Numbered from the stretch's first letter, positions 38,672 to 49,281 are shown. The stretch is 64,000 bases of DNA from Pseudomonas koreensis (GCF_025447595.1 NZ_JAOEJU010000010.1:62001-126000); one strand, 5' to 3'. Program-made: numbers and translations. The notes: generated from the letters alone by a model not told the origin.

Positions 38672-40153
38672 TCAGGCGATGGCGCCCAACAGCTTTTCCC
38701 ACTCTTTGTTTTCTTTCTTCGACACGCCGCCCAGCAGGTCAATCGCCTGGCGCAGACGGAAACGGGTCAGGTCCGGCCCGAGGATTTCCATTGCATCGAG
38801 CACCGACACCGAGCTCGCCTGCCCTGTGATCGCGGCAAACATCAACGGCATTGCATCACGCAGTTTCAGCTCGAGGGATTCGACCACCGCCTGAATCGTC
38901 GCGGTGATGCTGTCCTTCTCCCACTGACGCAGGCTTTCCAGCTTCCACAGGATCAATTGCATCAGTTGACGCACCTGATCGCCCGAGAGCTTTTTCGATT
39001 CGAACAGCTTGGCATCCGGATTGACGCCGCCGGCGAAGAAGAACCCGGCCAGCGGTGCGACCTGACTGAAGGTTTCGACGCGGCCCTGAACGTGCGGCGC
39101 GATCTTCATCATGTAGTCGGAATTGAGTGCCCACTTCTGTACGCGAGCGGCGAACTCTTCGACCGGCAGATCACGCAGCCACTGGCCGTTGAGCCACGAC
39201 AGCTTCTCGATATCGAAAATCGGCCCGCCCAGCGACACACGCTTGAGGTCGAAGTTGTCGACCATTTCCTGCAGCGAGAACTTCTCGCGCTCGTCCGGCA
39301 TCGACCAGCCCATGCGACCGAGGTAGTTGAGCATCGCTTCCGGCATGAAACCCATGCGCTCGTAGAACGTCACCGACGTCGGGTTCTTGCGCTTGGACAA
39401 CTTGCTCTTGTCCGGGTTACGCAGCAGTGGCATGTAGCACAGCTCCGGTTGTTCCCAGCCGAAGTACTCGTAAAGCAGGATCAGTTTTGGCGCCGACGGC
39501 AGCCATTCTTCGCCACGCAGCACGTGGGTGATGCCCATCAGGTGGTCGTCGACCACGTTGGCCAGGAAGTATGTCGGCAGGCCGTCGGTCTTCATCAGTA
39601 CTTGCATGTCCATGCGATCCCACGGAATCTCGACGTCACCACGCAGCATGTCCGGCACCACGCAGACGCCTTCGCTCGGCACCTTCATGCGGATCACGTG
39701 CGGCTCGCCGGCAGCCAGGCGACGGGCGACTTCGTCCTTGGACAGCAACAGTGCACGGCCGTCATAGCGCGGGGTTTCGCCGCGAGCCATTTGCTCGGCG
39801 CGCATCTCGTCCAGTTCTTCAGCGGTGCAGAAGCACGGGAAGGCGTGGCCCATGTCGACCAGCTGCTGGCAGTACTTCTGGTAGATATCGCCGCGCTCGC
39901 TCTGACGGTAAGGACCGTGCGGGCCGCCGACATCCGGGCCTTCGCTCCAGTCGATACCCAGCCAGCGCAGGGCGTCGAAGATCTGCTGTTCGGACTCGCG
40001 GGTCGAACGCAACTGATCGGTGTCTTCGATCCGCAGGATGAACTCACCGCCGTGCTGCTTGGCAAAGCAGTAGTTGAACAGTGCGATGTAAGCGGTACCT
40101 ACGTGGGGATCCCCGGTAGGCGATGGCGCGATGCGAGTGCGGACGGTGGTCAT
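38672..40153 (-). CDS. gltX: Glutamate-tRNA ligase
   Basis: A 493-residue class I aminoacyl-tRNA synthetase. [19 protein letters not shown] is the HIGH-like motif and SKLSKRKN the KMSKS motif. [15 protein letters not shown] lies in the zinc-finger region, with only part of the usual Cys set visible. The start [14 protein letters not shown] at 40153 fits the family; the open frame upstream is not conserved. It lies just downstream of genes for its substrate, tRNA-Glu. Confidence 0.96.
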   Translation of the reverse strand: MTTVRTRIAPSPTGDPHVGTAYIALFNYCFAKQHGGEFILRIEDTDQLRSTRESEQQIFDALRWLGIDWSEGPDVGGPHGPYRQSERGDIYQKYCQQLVDMGHAFPCFCTAEELDEMRAEQMARGETPRYDGRALLLSKDEVARRLAAGEPHVIRMKVPSEGVCVVPDMLRGDVEIPWDRMDMQVLMKTDGLPTYFLANVVDDHLMGITHVLRGEEWLPSAPKLILLYEYFGWEQPELCYMPLLRNPDKSKLSKRKNPTSVTFYERMGFMPEAMLNYLGRMGWSMPDEREKFSLQEMVDNFDLKRVSLGGPIFDIEKLSWLNGQWLRDLPVEEFAARVQKWALNSDYMMKIAPHVQGRVETFSQVAPLAGFFFAGGVNPDAKLFESKKLSGDQVRQLMQLILWKLESLRQWEKDSITATIQAVVESLELKLRDAMPLMFAAITGQASSVSVLDAMEILGPDLTRFRLRQAIDLLGGVSKKENKEWEKLLGAIA

Positions 40154-40383
40154 GGCATGTCTCGAAAAGAATGAAAAGCAAAGAACGATCAAGCGGCGAA
40201 TGGTAACAGGCGACACCCGCCCCGCTCCAGCGGGCAGGGCATTTAAGCCAAGGTTGCGTCTGGAACGCCCGTTGGCCGTGGTGAATGGCCGAATATCAAC
40301 AGACGGCATTTACCGCTCATCGGCTGTATGCCAGATTCGCCTGCTGATAACTTTCCTTACAATTCCTCGACTACAGTTTGCCC

Positions 40384-41433
40384 ATGCCTGCCCAACTCAA
40401 GCGTCGCCTGTTCATTTTCCTGCTGCTGGTCCTGTTGATTGCCGGGGGCTTTTTCGCCCATTGGTTTTTCAAGGGACGCTTTTATGAAAGCACCGACAAC
40501 GCCTATGTCCAGGGTGAAATCACCCGCGTGTCGAGCCAGTTGAGCGCACGCATCGACGAAGTGCTGGTACAGGACAACCAGCACGTGGAAAAAGGCCAGT
40601 TGCTGATTCGTCTCGAAGGCGATGACTTCCGCCTCGCCGTCGATCGTGCCAACGCCGCCCTCGCCACCCGCGAGGCCGAGCGCCTGCAAGCCCAGAGCAA
40701 ACTGACCCAGCAAGCCAGCCTGATTGCCGCCAGTGACGCGCAGGTCGCCACTACCCAGGCGACGCTCGGTCGTTCACAGGTGGATTTATCGCGGGCAGAA
40801 ACCCTGCGAAAACCCGGCTACGTCTCCGAGGAGCGGGTCACCACCCTCTCCGCCGACGCCCACATCGCCCGTTCGCAAGTGGCCAAGGCCCAGGCAGATG
40901 CGCAGAGTCAGCGCCAGCAAGTCAACGCGCTGACCGCCGAAATCAAACGCCTCGACGCGCAGATCGCCAACGCCCGCGCCGACCTCGCCCAGGCCGAACT
41001 GAACCTGACGCGCAGCGAAATCCACGCGCCGATCAGCGGCCTGATCGGCCAGCGCGCCGCACGCAATGGTCAAGTGGTACAGGCCGGCGCCTATCTTTTG
41101 TCGATCGTTCCGGACGAAGACATCTGGGTGCAGGCCAACTTCAAGGAAACCCAGATCGGCCACATGCAGCCGGGCCAGAAGGCTGAGCTGCTCTTCGACG
41201 CCTATGGCGATACGCCGATCGAAGCGCGGGTAGACAGCCTGTTCGCCGCCTCCGGCGCACAATTCAGCCTGTTGCCGCCGGACAATGCCACCGGCAACTT
41301 CACCAAGGTCGTGCAGCGGATTCCGGTGAAACTGACGTTCAAGGCCGATAACCCGCTGCACGGCAAGATCCGTCCGGGCATGTCCGTCACCGCCACCGTG
41401 AACATCAAAGACGCCCCTGACAATGGCCGGTGA
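40384..41433 (+). CDS. EmrA-type membrane fusion protein of a drug efflux pump
   Basis: A 349-residue HlyD-family periplasmic adaptor. One N-terminal membrane anchor (about residues 8-27), a biotinyl-lipoyl-like half (STDNAYVQGEITRVSSQLSARI), a long coiled-coil hairpin (about 85-190, rich in Ala/Gln), and the returning barrel half (IHAPISGLIGQRAARNGQVVQAG). It overlaps the transporter gene by 11 bases. With an outer-membrane TolC-type channel, not encoded here, it would complete a tripartite pump. Confidence 0.9.
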   Translation: MPAQLKRRLFIFLLLVLLIAGGFFAHWFFKGRFYESTDNAYVQGEITRVSSQLSARIDEVLVQDNQHVEKGQLLIRLEGDDFRLAVDRANAALATREAERLQAQSKLTQQASLIAASDAQVATTQATLGRSQVDLSRAETLRKPGYVSEERVTTLSADAHIARSQVAKAQADAQSQRQQVNALTAEIKRLDAQIANARADLAQAELNLTRSEIHAPISGLIGQRAARNGQVVQAGAYLLSIVPDEDIWVQANFKETQIGHMQPGQKAELLFDAYGDTPIEARVDSLFAASGAQFSLLPPDNATGNFTKVVQRIPVKLTFKADNPLHGKIRPGMSVTATVNIKDAPDNGR

Positions 41434-42973
41434 TTCACTGATCCGCCCGATCGGCGAACCGACCCGGCGGGACTGGATCGCGGTGATGAGCGTGATGCTC
41501 GGCGCCTTCATGGCGGTGCTCGACATCCAGATCACCAACTCGTCGCTCAAGGACATTCAGGGCGCGCTGTCGGCGACGCTGGAAGAAGGATCGTGGATTT
41601 CGACGTCTTATCTGGTGGCGGAAATCATCATGATTCCGCTGACCGCCTGGCTGGTGCAGCTGCTGTCGGCACGGCGGCTGGCGGTGTGGGTGTCGCTGGG
41701 ATTTCTGATTTCGTCGCTGCTGTGCTCGATGGCCTGGAGCCTGGAGAGCATGATCGTGTTTCGCGCCATGCAGGGCTTCACCGGCGGCGCGCTGATCCCG
41801 CTGGCGTTCACCCTGACCCTGATCAAACTCCCCGAACACCACCGCGCCAAAGGCATGGCGATGTTTGCCATGACCGCTACCTTTGCTCCGTCCATCGGCC
41901 CGACCCTCGGTGGCTGGCTCACGGAAAACTGGGGCTGGGAGTACATCTTCTATATCAACATCCCGCCGGGGCTGATCATGATCGCCGGGCTGATGTACGG
42001 CCTGGAGAAGAAAGAAGCGCATTGGGAGTTGCTGAAAAGCACCGATTACACCGGCATTCTCACGCTGGGTGTCGGCCTCGGTTGCCTGCAGGTTTTTCTT
42101 GAAGAAGGCCATCGCAAGGACTGGCTTGAATCGAGCCTGATCGTGACGCTGGGCAGCATCGCCCTGCTGAGCCTGATCACGTTCGTGATCGTGCAGATCT
42201 CCAAGCCCAACCCGCTGATCAACCTGGGGATCCTGCGCAATCGAAACTTCGGGCTGTCGAGTATTTCCAGCCTGGGCATGGGCGTGGGGCTGTACGGTTC
42301 GATTTACCTGCTGCCGCTGTACCTGGCACAGATCCAGAATTACAACGCCCTGCAGATCGGCGAAGTGATCATGTGGATGGGCGTGCCGCAGCTGTTTCTG
42401 ATTCCGCTGGTGCCGAAGCTGATGAAATTCGTTTCGCCGAAATGGCTGTGCACGATCGGTTTCGGCCTGTTCGGGCTGGCGAGTTTTTCATCCGGCGTGC
42501 TCAACCCGGATTTCGCAGGGCCGCAGTTCAATCAGATCCAGATTATCCGCGCGCTGGGTCAGCCACTGATCATGGTGACCATTTCGCTGATCGCCACGGC
42601 GTACATCCTGCCGCAGGACGCGGGCTCGGCATCAAGCCTGTTCAACATCCTGCGCAACCTCGGCGGAGCCATCGGCATCGCCCTGCTCGCCACCCTGCTG
42701 GACGCGCGCACCAAGACCTACTTCGATTACCTGCGTGAAGCCGTGGTGCCGACCAATCCGCAGGTGGCCGAACGTCTGGCGTCCATGACTGATCGGTTCG
42801 GCAGTGACACGGCGGCGTTGGGAAAATTGAGCGAGATCGTTCATCAGCAGGCGCTGATCATGGCCTACAACGACGCGTTTCATTTTGTCGGGATTGCGCT
42901 GGGGATCAGCATGCTGGCGATCTTGCTGACCAAGAAACTACCCGCCGGCCTGAAAGCCGGCGAAGCACATTAA
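41423..42973 (+). CDS. EmrB-type DHA2 multidrug transporter
   Basis: A 516-residue major facilitator with about 14 membrane helices. MSVMLGAFMAVLDIQITNSSL is the DHA2 helix-1 motif D1 (the conserved proton-coupling Asp), and APSIGPTLGGWLTENWGWEYIFYINIP is motif C plus its extension. It exports hydrophobic compounds using the proton gradient, working with the adaptor whose gene it overlaps. No regulator gene is adjacent. Confidence 0.92.
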   Translation: MAGDSLIRPIGEPTRRDWIAVMSVMLGAFMAVLDIQITNSSLKDIQGALSATLEEGSWISTSYLVAEIIMIPLTAWLVQLLSARRLAVWVSLGFLISSLLCSMAWSLESMIVFRAMQGFTGGALIPLAFTLTLIKLPEHHRAKGMAMFAMTATFAPSIGPTLGGWLTENWGWEYIFYINIPPGLIMIAGLMYGLEKKEAHWELLKSTDYTGILTLGVGLGCLQVFLEEGHRKDWLESSLIVTLGSIALLSLITFVIVQISKPNPLINLGILRNRNFGLSSISSLGMGVGLYGSIYLLPLYLAQIQNYNALQIGEVIMWMGVPQLFLIPLVPKLMKFVSPKWLCTIGFGLFGLASFSSGVLNPDFAGPQFNQIQIIRALGQPLIMVTISLIATAYILPQDAGSASSLFNILRNLGGAIGIALLATLLDARTKTYFDYLREAVVPTNPQVAERLASMTDRFGSDTAALGKLSEIVHQQALIMAYNDAFHFVGIALGISMLAILLTKKLPAGLKAGEAH

Positions 42974-42988
42974 GACCGAGTCGCCCCA

Positions 42989-43064
42989 TTCGCGAGCAAG
43001 CTCGCTCCCACAGGGGTTTTGTGAACGACACAACTCCAATGTGGGAGCGAGCTTGCTCGCGAAG
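42989..43064. repeat. REP pair (REPIN-like inverted doublet)
   Basis: Inverted copies TTCGCGAGCAAGCTCGCTCC (from 42989) and GTGGGAGCGAGCTTGCTCGC (from 43041) flank a 26-base spacer. They lie between the convergent emrB-type and uvrB genes, where a 3' stem-loop could serve both mRNAs. Confidence 0.92.
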
Positions 43065-43089
43065 AGGCCCGACCAAACACTGCAAATCT

Positions 43090-45105
43090 TCAGACGGCCA
43101 ACAAACGCTCACGCAACTTGGCGATTTCGTCGCGCATCTGCGCCGCCGCTTCGAACTCCAGATCGCGGGCCAACTGGTACATCTTCTCCTCCAGTTGGCG
43201 GATGCGCTTGGTGATCTCGCTCGGCGAGCGCAGTTCGGCTTCGTACTTGGCGTTTTCTTCGGCGGCCTTGGCCATGCCTTTACGCTTCTTGCTGCGCGAG
43301 CCGGGCACGGTGGCGCCTTCCATGATGTCGGCGACGTCCTTGAACACGCCCTTCGGCGTGATTCCGTTGGCCAGGTTGAAGGCGATCTGCTTGTCGCGGC
43401 GGCGCTCGGTCTCGCCAATCGCCCGTTCCATCGAACCGGTGATGCGATCCGCGTAGAGAATCGCCCGGCCATTGAGGTTACGCGCCGCCCGGCCGATGGT
43501 CTGGATCAGCGAACGCTCGGAACGCAGGAAACCTTCCTTGTCCGCGTCGAGAATCGCCACCAGCGACACTTCCGGCATGTCCAGGCCTTCACGCAGCAGG
43601 TTGATCCCCACCAGCACATCAAACGTGCCGAGGCGCAGGTCGCGGATGATTTCGACCCGTTCGACCGTGTCGATGTCCGAGTGCAGATAACGCACACGCA
43701 CGCCGTGATCGGCCAGGTAATCGGTCAAGTCTTCGGCCATGCGCTTGGTCAGCGTGGTAACCAGCACGCGCTCCTCCAACGCCACACGTTTGGTGATTTC
43801 CGACAATAGGTCGTCGACCTGAGTGAGCGCCGGGCGCACTTCAACCTGCGGGTCGACCAGACCGGTCGGGCGCACCACTTGCTCGATCACCCGCCCGGCG
43901 TGTTCGGCTTCGTAGTTGCCGGGCGTGGCCGAGACAAAAATCGTCTGCGGGCTCACCCCTTCCCACTCGTCGAAACGCATCGGCCGGTTGTCCAGCGCCG
44001 ATGGCAGGCGGAAGCCGTATTCCACCAATGTTTCCTTACGCGAACGGTCGCCCTTATACATCGCGCCGACTTGCGGCACGCTGACGTGGGATTCGTCGAT
44101 TACCAGCAGCGCATCCGCCGGCAGGTAATCGTAGAGCGTCGGCGGCGCTGCACCGGCCGGACGACCCGACAGGTAGCGCGAGTAGTTTTCGATGCCGTTG
44201 CAGTAGCCGAGCTCGAGGATCATCTCCAGGTCGAACCGGGTGCGCTGCTCCAGGCGCTGGGCTTCCACCAGTTTATTGTTGTTGCGCAGGTATTCCAGGC
44301 GCTCCTGCAACTCGACCTTGATCCCCTCGATGGCGTCGAGCAGGGTTTCCCGGGGCGTCACGTAGTGGCTTTTCGGGTAAAAGGTGAAGCGCGGCAGCTT
44401 GCGGATGACTTCGCCGGTCAGCGGGTCAAACGCGGAAATGCTTTCCACCTCGTCATCGAACAGTTCGATGCGGATCGCTTCGAGGTCGGATTCCGCCGGA
44501 TAGATGTCGATCACATCGCCGCGCACCCGGAAGGTCGCACGGGCGAAATCCATGTCGTTGCGGGTGTATTGCAGGTCGGCCAGGCGCCGCACCAGTGCAC
44601 GCTGGTCGAGCTTGTCGCCGCGATCGACGTGCAAGACCATTTTCAAATAGGTTTCCGGGCTGCCCAGACCGTAGATGCACGACACCGTGGTGACGATGAT
44701 CGCGTCCTTGCGCTCGAGCAATGCCTTGGTCGCCGACAGACGCATCTGTTCGATATGGTCGTTGATCGACGCATCCTTCTCGATGAAGGTGTCGGACGAC
44801 GGCACATAGGCTTCGGGCTGGTAGTAGTCGTAGTAGGAAACGAAGTACTCGACGGCGTTGTTCGGGAAAAACGACTTGAACTCACCGTACAACTGCGCGG
44901 CCAGGGTCTTGTTCGGCGCCAGCACCAGGGTCGGACGCTGCACCTGGGCGATCACGTTGGCGATGCTGAAGGTCTTGCCCGACCCGGTCACCCCGAGCAG
45001 CGTCTGGTGCGCCAGCCCGGCTTCGATGCCTTCGACCATCTGGCGAATGGCTTCGGGTTGATCGCCGGCAGGGTCGAAACGGGTGACGAGCTGGAATTCA
45101 GACAT
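43090..45105 (-). CDS. uvrB: Excinuclease ABC subunit B
   Basis: A 671-residue DNA damage-recognition helicase of nucleotide excision repair. Walker A GVTGSGKT lies at residues 38-45; the beta-hairpin region [17 protein letters not shown] that clamps the strand and helicase motifs ([25 protein letters not shown]) are intact, with the C-terminal UVR coiled coil ([20 protein letters not shown]) that contacts UvrC. I found no CTGT-N8-ACAG LexA box upstream. Confidence 0.96.
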   Translation of the reverse strand: MSEFQLVTRFDPAGDQPEAIRQMVEGIEAGLAHQTLLGVTGSGKTFSIANVIAQVQRPTLVLAPNKTLAAQLYGEFKSFFPNNAVEYFVSYYDYYQPEAYVPSSDTFIEKDASINDHIEQMRLSATKALLERKDAIIVTTVSCIYGLGSPETYLKMVLHVDRGDKLDQRALVRRLADLQYTRNDMDFARATFRVRGDVIDIYPAESDLEAIRIELFDDEVESISAFDPLTGEVIRKLPRFTFYPKSHYVTPRETLLDAIEGIKVELQERLEYLRNNNKLVEAQRLEQRTRFDLEMILELGYCNGIENYSRYLSGRPAGAAPPTLYDYLPADALLVIDESHVSVPQVGAMYKGDRSRKETLVEYGFRLPSALDNRPMRFDEWEGVSPQTIFVSATPGNYEAEHAGRVIEQVVRPTGLVDPQVEVRPALTQVDDLLSEITKRVALEERVLVTTLTKRMAEDLTDYLADHGVRVRYLHSDIDTVERVEIIRDLRLGTFDVLVGINLLREGLDMPEVSLVAILDADKEGFLRSERSLIQTIGRAARNLNGRAILYADRITGSMERAIGETERRRDKQIAFNLANGITPKGVFKDVADIMEGATVPGSRSKKRKGMAKAAEENAKYEAELRSPSEITKRIRQLEEKMYQLARDLEFEAAAQMRDEIAKLRERLLAV

Positions 45106-45441
45106 AAACACCTCTGGAATCGCGCCGCTGCGGGCAAACCGCAGCACCACGAGAAAGACCGCAAACGACCGATGTCGCGCAAGGAAAAACGAAGATTGTG
45201 CTGAATGTGGAGCCGATTGCCTCGCCTTTCAAGGCAAACGTCCTACATCCGGTAAAGTCTCCGACAAGTCCATTCGACTAACGGTCGAGAAATAATCGGA
45301 AAAACTTACCTTAAAAGCCGATTCGCCTGTCGCCATTGATCGATGATGGCCTCTATACTAGCTCCCCGTTTGTGCACCGCTCTAGTGCATTCGGCTGGAG
45401 CGCCACACGTCCCTCCACTCTCCAATAGAGCTGCCGTAAAA
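45106..45441. other. Divergent promoter region between uvrB and the aromatic aminotransferase
   Basis: A 336-base gap with no gene seen. A TATACT hexamer at 45354-45359 could be the -10 of the aminotransferase gene, with no good -35 partner; the mRNA leader would be about 75 bases. No LexA-type box was found on the uvrB side. Confidence 0.45.
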
Positions 45442-46638
45442 ATGAGCCTGTTCTCCGCTGTCGAAATGGCACCCCGCGATCCAATCCTGGGCCTCAACGA
45501 AGCATTCAACGCCGATACCCGGACCAATAAGGTCAACCTCGGGGTGGGTGTGTACTGCAACGAAGAGGGGCGAATTCCACTCCTGCGCGCCGTCATTGAA
45601 GCCGAAACCATTCGCGCCGCTCAGCATGCCTCCCGTGGCTATCTGCCAATCGACGGCATCGCTGCCTACGACCAGGCCGTGCAAAAGCTGCTGTTCGGCA
45701 ATGATTCGCCACTGCTGGCGGCTGGCCGCGTTGTCACCACTCAGGCCGTCGGCGGGACCGGCGCACTGAAAATCGGTGCCGACTTCCTCAAGCAACTGCT
45801 GCCGAATGCCGTCGTGGCGATCAGCGACCCGAGCTGGGAAAACCACCGCGCGCTGTTCGAAACCGCCGGTTTCCCGGTGCAGAACTATCGCTACTACGAC
45901 GCCGCCACCCACGACGTGAACCGTGCCGGCCTGCTCGAAGACCTCAACGCTCTGCCGAACGGCTCGATCATCGTGCTGCACGCCTGCTGCCACAACCCGA
46001 CCGGCGTCGACCTGAGCCCGGCGGACTGGAACAACGTGCTGGAAGCGGTCAAGGCCAAAGGTCACGTGCCGTTCCTCGACATGGCCTACCAGGGTTTCGG
46101 TGACGGTATCGCCGAAGACGCCGCTGCCGTGCGTCTGTTCGCCGAGTCCGGCCTGACCTTCTTCGTCTCGAGCTCGTTCTCGAAATCGTTCTCGCTGTAC
46201 GGCGAGCGCGTCGGCGCCCTGTCGATCGTCAGCGAATCGAAAGAAGAAAGCGCCCGCGTACTGTCGCAAGTCAAACGCGTGATCCGCACCAACTACTCCA
46301 ACCCGCCGACTCACGGTGCAAGCATCGTTGCCGCGGTGCTGAACAGCCCGGAATTGCGCGCTCAGTGGGAAGCCGAACTGGCTGAAATGCGCCTGCGCAT
46401 TCGCGGTATGCGCGAGCAGATGGTCGCTCTGCTGGCGAAGAAAGCCCCGCAGCGTGACTTCAGCTTCGTCGGTCGCCAGCGCGGCATGTTCTCCTACTCC
46501 GGCCTGACCACCGAACAGGTTCACCGCCTGCGCAACGAGTTCGGCATCTACGCTCTGGACACCGGCCGCATCTGCGTCGCCGCGCTGAACCAGAGCAACA
46601 TCGAAGCCGTGACGGACGCCATCGTTCAGGTCATCTGA
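45442..46638 (+). CDS. Aromatic/aspartate aminotransferase (class I)
   Basis: A 398-residue PLP aminotransferase of the TyrB/AspC type, exchanging amino groups between aromatic amino acids or aspartate and 2-oxoglutarate. The PLP lysine is K248 in SSSFSKSFSLYGERVG; HNPTGVD binds the cofactor and the SVPRxx-type residues are conserved. MSLFSAVEMAPRDPILGLNE is the family N-terminus. It faces uvrB, as in P. aeruginosa. Confidence 0.93.
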   Translation: MSLFSAVEMAPRDPILGLNEAFNADTRTNKVNLGVGVYCNEEGRIPLLRAVIEAETIRAAQHASRGYLPIDGIAAYDQAVQKLLFGNDSPLLAAGRVVTTQAVGGTGALKIGADFLKQLLPNAVVAISDPSWENHRALFETAGFPVQNYRYYDAATHDVNRAGLLEDLNALPNGSIIVLHACCHNPTGVDLSPADWNNVLEAVKAKGHVPFLDMAYQGFGDGIAEDAAAVRLFAESGLTFFVSSSFSKSFSLYGERVGALSIVSESKEESARVLSQVKRVIRTNYSNPPTHGASIVAAVLNSPELRAQWEAELAEMRLRIRGMREQMVALLAKKAPQRDFSFVGRQRGMFSYSGLTTEQVHRLRNEFGIYALDTGRICVAALNQSNIEAVTDAIVQVI

Positions 46639-46653
46639 TCCGGCGCTGCACTG

Positions 46654-46686
46654 AAAACGGGAAGCCTTCGGGCTTCCCGTTTTTTA
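46654..46686 (+). terminator. Terminator of the aminotransferase gene
   Basis: AAAACGGGAAGCC / GGCTTCCCGTTTT with a short loop and T-run, 16 bases after the stop codon. Confidence 0.9.
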
Positions 46687-46750
46687 TTTGTCTGAAGAAA
46701 AGCCGCTACACCCTCTAGACTGCACACAGACGACATTTCAGAGAGCCGAC

Positions 46751-46951
46751 ATGAAAAACGATGACCTGCGCGCCGACCGCGATGAGCTGGACTACTATCC
46801 ACCCCGCACCTCGGGCAAACGCGAAAAGAGCCTGGTGTTGCAAGTGGCGGCCGGGGTGTTTCTCGGCGGACTGGCCCTGTGGCTGGTGCAACTGGCGGCC
46901 ACGGCGCTGTACGCCAGACTGCTGATGGGCACTTTTACATTTGGCGGCTGA
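46751..46951 (+). CDS. Small single-pass membrane protein, unknown
   Basis: A 66-residue protein. It has a charged N-terminus (MKNDDLRADRDELDYYPPR) and one membrane helix (about residues 30-52, VLQVAAGVFLGGLALWLVQLA). The ATG at 46751 has GAGAG upstream; a longer in-frame version starting at 46688 would begin within the preceding terminator. I do not recognise a family. Confidence 0.65.
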   Translation: MKNDDLRADRDELDYYPPRTSGKREKSLVLQVAAGVFLGGLALWLVQLAATALYARLLMGTFTFGG

Positions 46952-46981
46952 AACCGTTCGGCAAAAATATTCCGCGAAAGC

Positions 46982-47009
46982 TTGACTAGTCTTTTTAAAT
47001 CAGTAAGAT
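46982..47009 (+). promoter_or_regulatory. Sigma-70 promoter of tRNA-Asn
   Basis: TTGACT (46982-46987), a 16-base spacer and TAAGAT (47004-47009) end 10 bases before the tRNA. Confidence 0.8.
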
Positions 47010-47019
47010 ACGCACCAAT

Positions 47020-47095
<76 letters not shown>

Positions 47096-47101
47096 AATAC
47101 A

Positions 47102-47136
47102 GAGCCCCTGAATCGAAAGATTCAGGGGCTTTTTTG
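47102..47136 (+). terminator. Terminator of tRNA-Asn
   Basis: AGCCCCTGAATC / GATTCAGGGGCT followed by a run of T, immediately after the tRNA. Confidence 0.9.
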
Positions 47137-47161
47137 TGGGCACCGAAAAAAGCGTTGCCAT

Positions 47162-47202
47162 AAAAAGGGCCGATCAGTTTCGCAACTGATCGGCCCTTTT
47201 TC
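47162..47202. terminator. Terminator of the nucleobase permease gene
   Basis: AAAAAGGGCCGATCAG / CTGATCGGCCCTTTTT with an 8-base loop; A-run and T-run allow use in both directions. It lies 16 bases after the leftward permease stop. Confidence 0.9.
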
Positions 47203-47217
47203 ATTCAACTACAGCGG

Positions 47218-48738
47218 TCAGACGTGCTCGCTGCTCTTGGCATGCGCCTTCGGTGCGCCGTGACCGTGATCCGCATCCGGATCAATCACCGGCACTTCGT
47301 TGCCGTCGCAGTCATGCAGCTTGCCGTCGCTGAAGTAGTCGCCTTCACGCAGCGCCGCCAGATCGCGATAACGCAGGGTTCGCTCTTCTGCCGCTGCAAA
47401 CACCGACTGCTGATCCGAGTTACCCGCTGTGAAGTGGTTGAACGCCAGGTTCAGCAGGATCGCCATGATCGCCGACGAACTGATGCCCGAGTGGAAAATG
47501 GTCGCGAACCAGCTCGGGAAGTGATCGTAGAAGTTCGGCGCGGCAATCGGGATCATGCCGAAGCCGATCGAGGTAGCGACGATGATCAGGTTGACGTTGT
47601 TGCGGTAATCAACCTTGGACAGCGTACGGATGCCGCTCGCCGCCACGGTGCCGAACAGCACGATACCGGCGCCGCCAAGCACCGAGGTCGGCACGGCTGC
47701 GATGACCCGGCCCATGAACGGCAGCAGGCCGAGGATCACCAGGAAGATACCGCCGGTCGCCACCACATAGCGGCTCTTGATCCCGGTCACCGCCACCAGC
47801 CCGACGTTCTGGGCGAAGGCGCTCTGAGTGAACGAACCGAAGATCGGTGCAAACATGCTCGACAGCATGTCCGCCCGCAGGCCATTGCCCAGGCGTTTGG
47901 AGTCGACCTTGGTACCGATGATTTCACCGACCGCCAGGATGTCCGCCGAGGTTTCGACCAGGGTCACCATGACCACGATGCACATCGACAGGATCGCGGC
48001 GAAGTGGAAGGTCGGCATGCCGAAATGGAACGGCGTCGGGAAGCCGAACATCGGGCCCTGGGTGACGTTGGAGAAGTCCGCCATGCCAAGGAACACCGCC
48101 AGCACCGTACCGATCACCATGGCCAACAGGATCGACAGACGCGAGATGGTGGAACTGCCAACCTTGCTCAGCAGCAACACCAGCACCAGCGTGACCGCCG
48201 CCAGACCGATGTTCTGCATGCTGCCGAAGTCAGGCGCGTGACTGTTGCCACCCATGGCCCAGCGTGCGGCCACCGGCATCAGCGTCAGGCCGATGGTGGT
48301 GATCACGATGCCCGTGACCAGTGGCGGGAAGAACTTGGTGATTCGCGAGAACACCGGCGTGATCAGCAAGCCGATCAGCGACGCCGCAATCACCGCGCCG
48401 AGCACCGACTGGAAGCCGCCCTCCCCGCCACTGCTGACAATCGCCACCATCGTGGCAACGCCGGAGAACGACACGCCCTGCACCAGCGGCAACTGACAGC
48501 CGAAAAACGGTAAACCCAGGGTTTGCAGCAACGTGGCCAGCCCCCCCGCAAACAATGAAGCAGCAATCAACAGACCGATGTCCGCCGGCGAAAGCCCGGC
48601 GGCCTGACCGATGATCAGTGGCACCGCGACGATACCGCCATACATGGTCAGAACGTGTTGCAGGCCGTAAGCCATATTCGCGCCGACCCCGAGATTCTCG
48701 TCCTCGGGCCGTTGGTGTGAAACATGGGGCGTTTTCAT
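47218..48738 (-). CDS. NCS2-family nucleobase (xanthine/uracil type) permease
   Basis: A 506-residue transporter with about 12-14 membrane helices. The nucleobase-ascorbate signature QNVGLVAVTG is clear, and the ETSADILAVGE segment of helix 8 carries the conserved Glu. A hydrophilic C-terminal tail of about 60 residues ends in a His/Asp-rich stretch. The xanthine/urate branch of NCS2 is more likely than UraA, but the substrate is not proven. A TTGTATACAA palindrome lies upstream. Confidence 0.9.
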   Translation of the reverse strand: MKTPHVSHQRPEDENLGVGANMAYGLQHVLTMYGGIVAVPLIIGQAAGLSPADIGLLIAASLFAGGLATLLQTLGLPFFGCQLPLVQGVSFSGVATMVAIVSSGGEGGFQSVLGAVIAASLIGLLITPVFSRITKFFPPLVTGIVITTIGLTLMPVAARWAMGGNSHAPDFGSMQNIGLAAVTLVLVLLLSKVGSSTISRLSILLAMVIGTVLAVFLGMADFSNVTQGPMFGFPTPFHFGMPTFHFAAILSMCIVVMVTLVETSADILAVGEIIGTKVDSKRLGNGLRADMLSSMFAPIFGSFTQSAFAQNVGLVAVTGIKSRYVVATGGIFLVILGLLPFMGRVIAAVPTSVLGGAGIVLFGTVAASGIRTLSKVDYRNNVNLIIVATSIGFGMIPIAAPNFYDHFPSWFATIFHSGISSSAIMAILLNLAFNHFTAGNSDQQSVFAAAEERTLRYRDLAALREGDYFSDGKLHDCDGNEVPVIDPDADHGHGAPKAHAKSSEHV

Positions 48739-48807
48739 GGTGGGGGAGTTCCCTGGTTTTTGTTATGCGCACACTGTATGCAAGAGTCAGGACAAATGTC
48801 CATAGAC

Positions 48808-48817
48808 TTGTATACAA
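48808..48817. promoter_or_regulatory. Candidate GntR-type operator upstream of the permease
   Basis: The perfect palindrome TTGTATACAA stands 70 bases before the permease start in an otherwise AT-rich promoter region. The TNGT..ACNA symmetry is typical of GntR-family sites, which often control purine and hydantoin genes. No such regulator is encoded nearby. Confidence 0.45.
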
Positions 48818-48993
48818 CTTATCAGTCACATAATGGTTAGCTAGCCACCCAACCTTCTATCCCGCTGCTTTCATCCCCCACAAATCCGGCAACACATCCC
48901 CAATCGAGTCCACTCTTTATCCGCCTAGGCTGAAGTGTTCATGGCGACCGACGGCGCGGCCGCACCCTTTTTTATACATATAAAGTATGCATA

Positions 48994-49278
48994 ATGAAGT
49001 CATTCAAGATTCAGTTCGACAAAAGCAAGAATGCTGCCAACAAACTCAAGCACAGAGGGATCAGCCTCGCCGAGGCCGAACCGGTCTTCTACGACGACCG
49101 AGCACTGACCATTGAAGACACCGACCATGACGAGCAACGCTGGACCATACTCGGCAACGACGGCAAAGGACGTTTGCTGGTCGTCGTGTACAGCTATCGA
49201 GAGCCGAATATGGTTCGAATCATTTCCGCGCGCACCGCGACGCCCAGCGAGCGACGCCAATACTTTCCGGAGATTTGA
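48994..49278 (+). CDS. brnT: BrnT-family ribonuclease toxin
   Basis: A 94-residue toxin of type II module BrnTA; BrnT folds like RelE and cleaves RNA. The sequence shows the family opening (IQFDKSKNAANKLKHRGISLAEAEPVF) and the C-terminal ISARTATPSERRQYF containing the conserved Arg/Glu-Arg cluster, so it looks active. The antitoxin gene follows after three bases, the usual toxin-first order. The promoter region is an AT-rich near-palindrome (TATACAT...TATGCATA) before the ATG. Confidence 0.9.
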   Translation: MKSFKIQFDKSKNAANKLKHRGISLAEAEPVFYDDRALTIEDTDHDEQRWTILGNDGKGRLLVVVYSYREPNMVRIISARTATPSERRQYFPEI

Positions 49279-49281
49279 TCA

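Noticed and set aside
45106..45250. Possible LexA box upstream of uvrB
   Set aside because: I looked for CTGT-N8-ACAG and close variants and found none.
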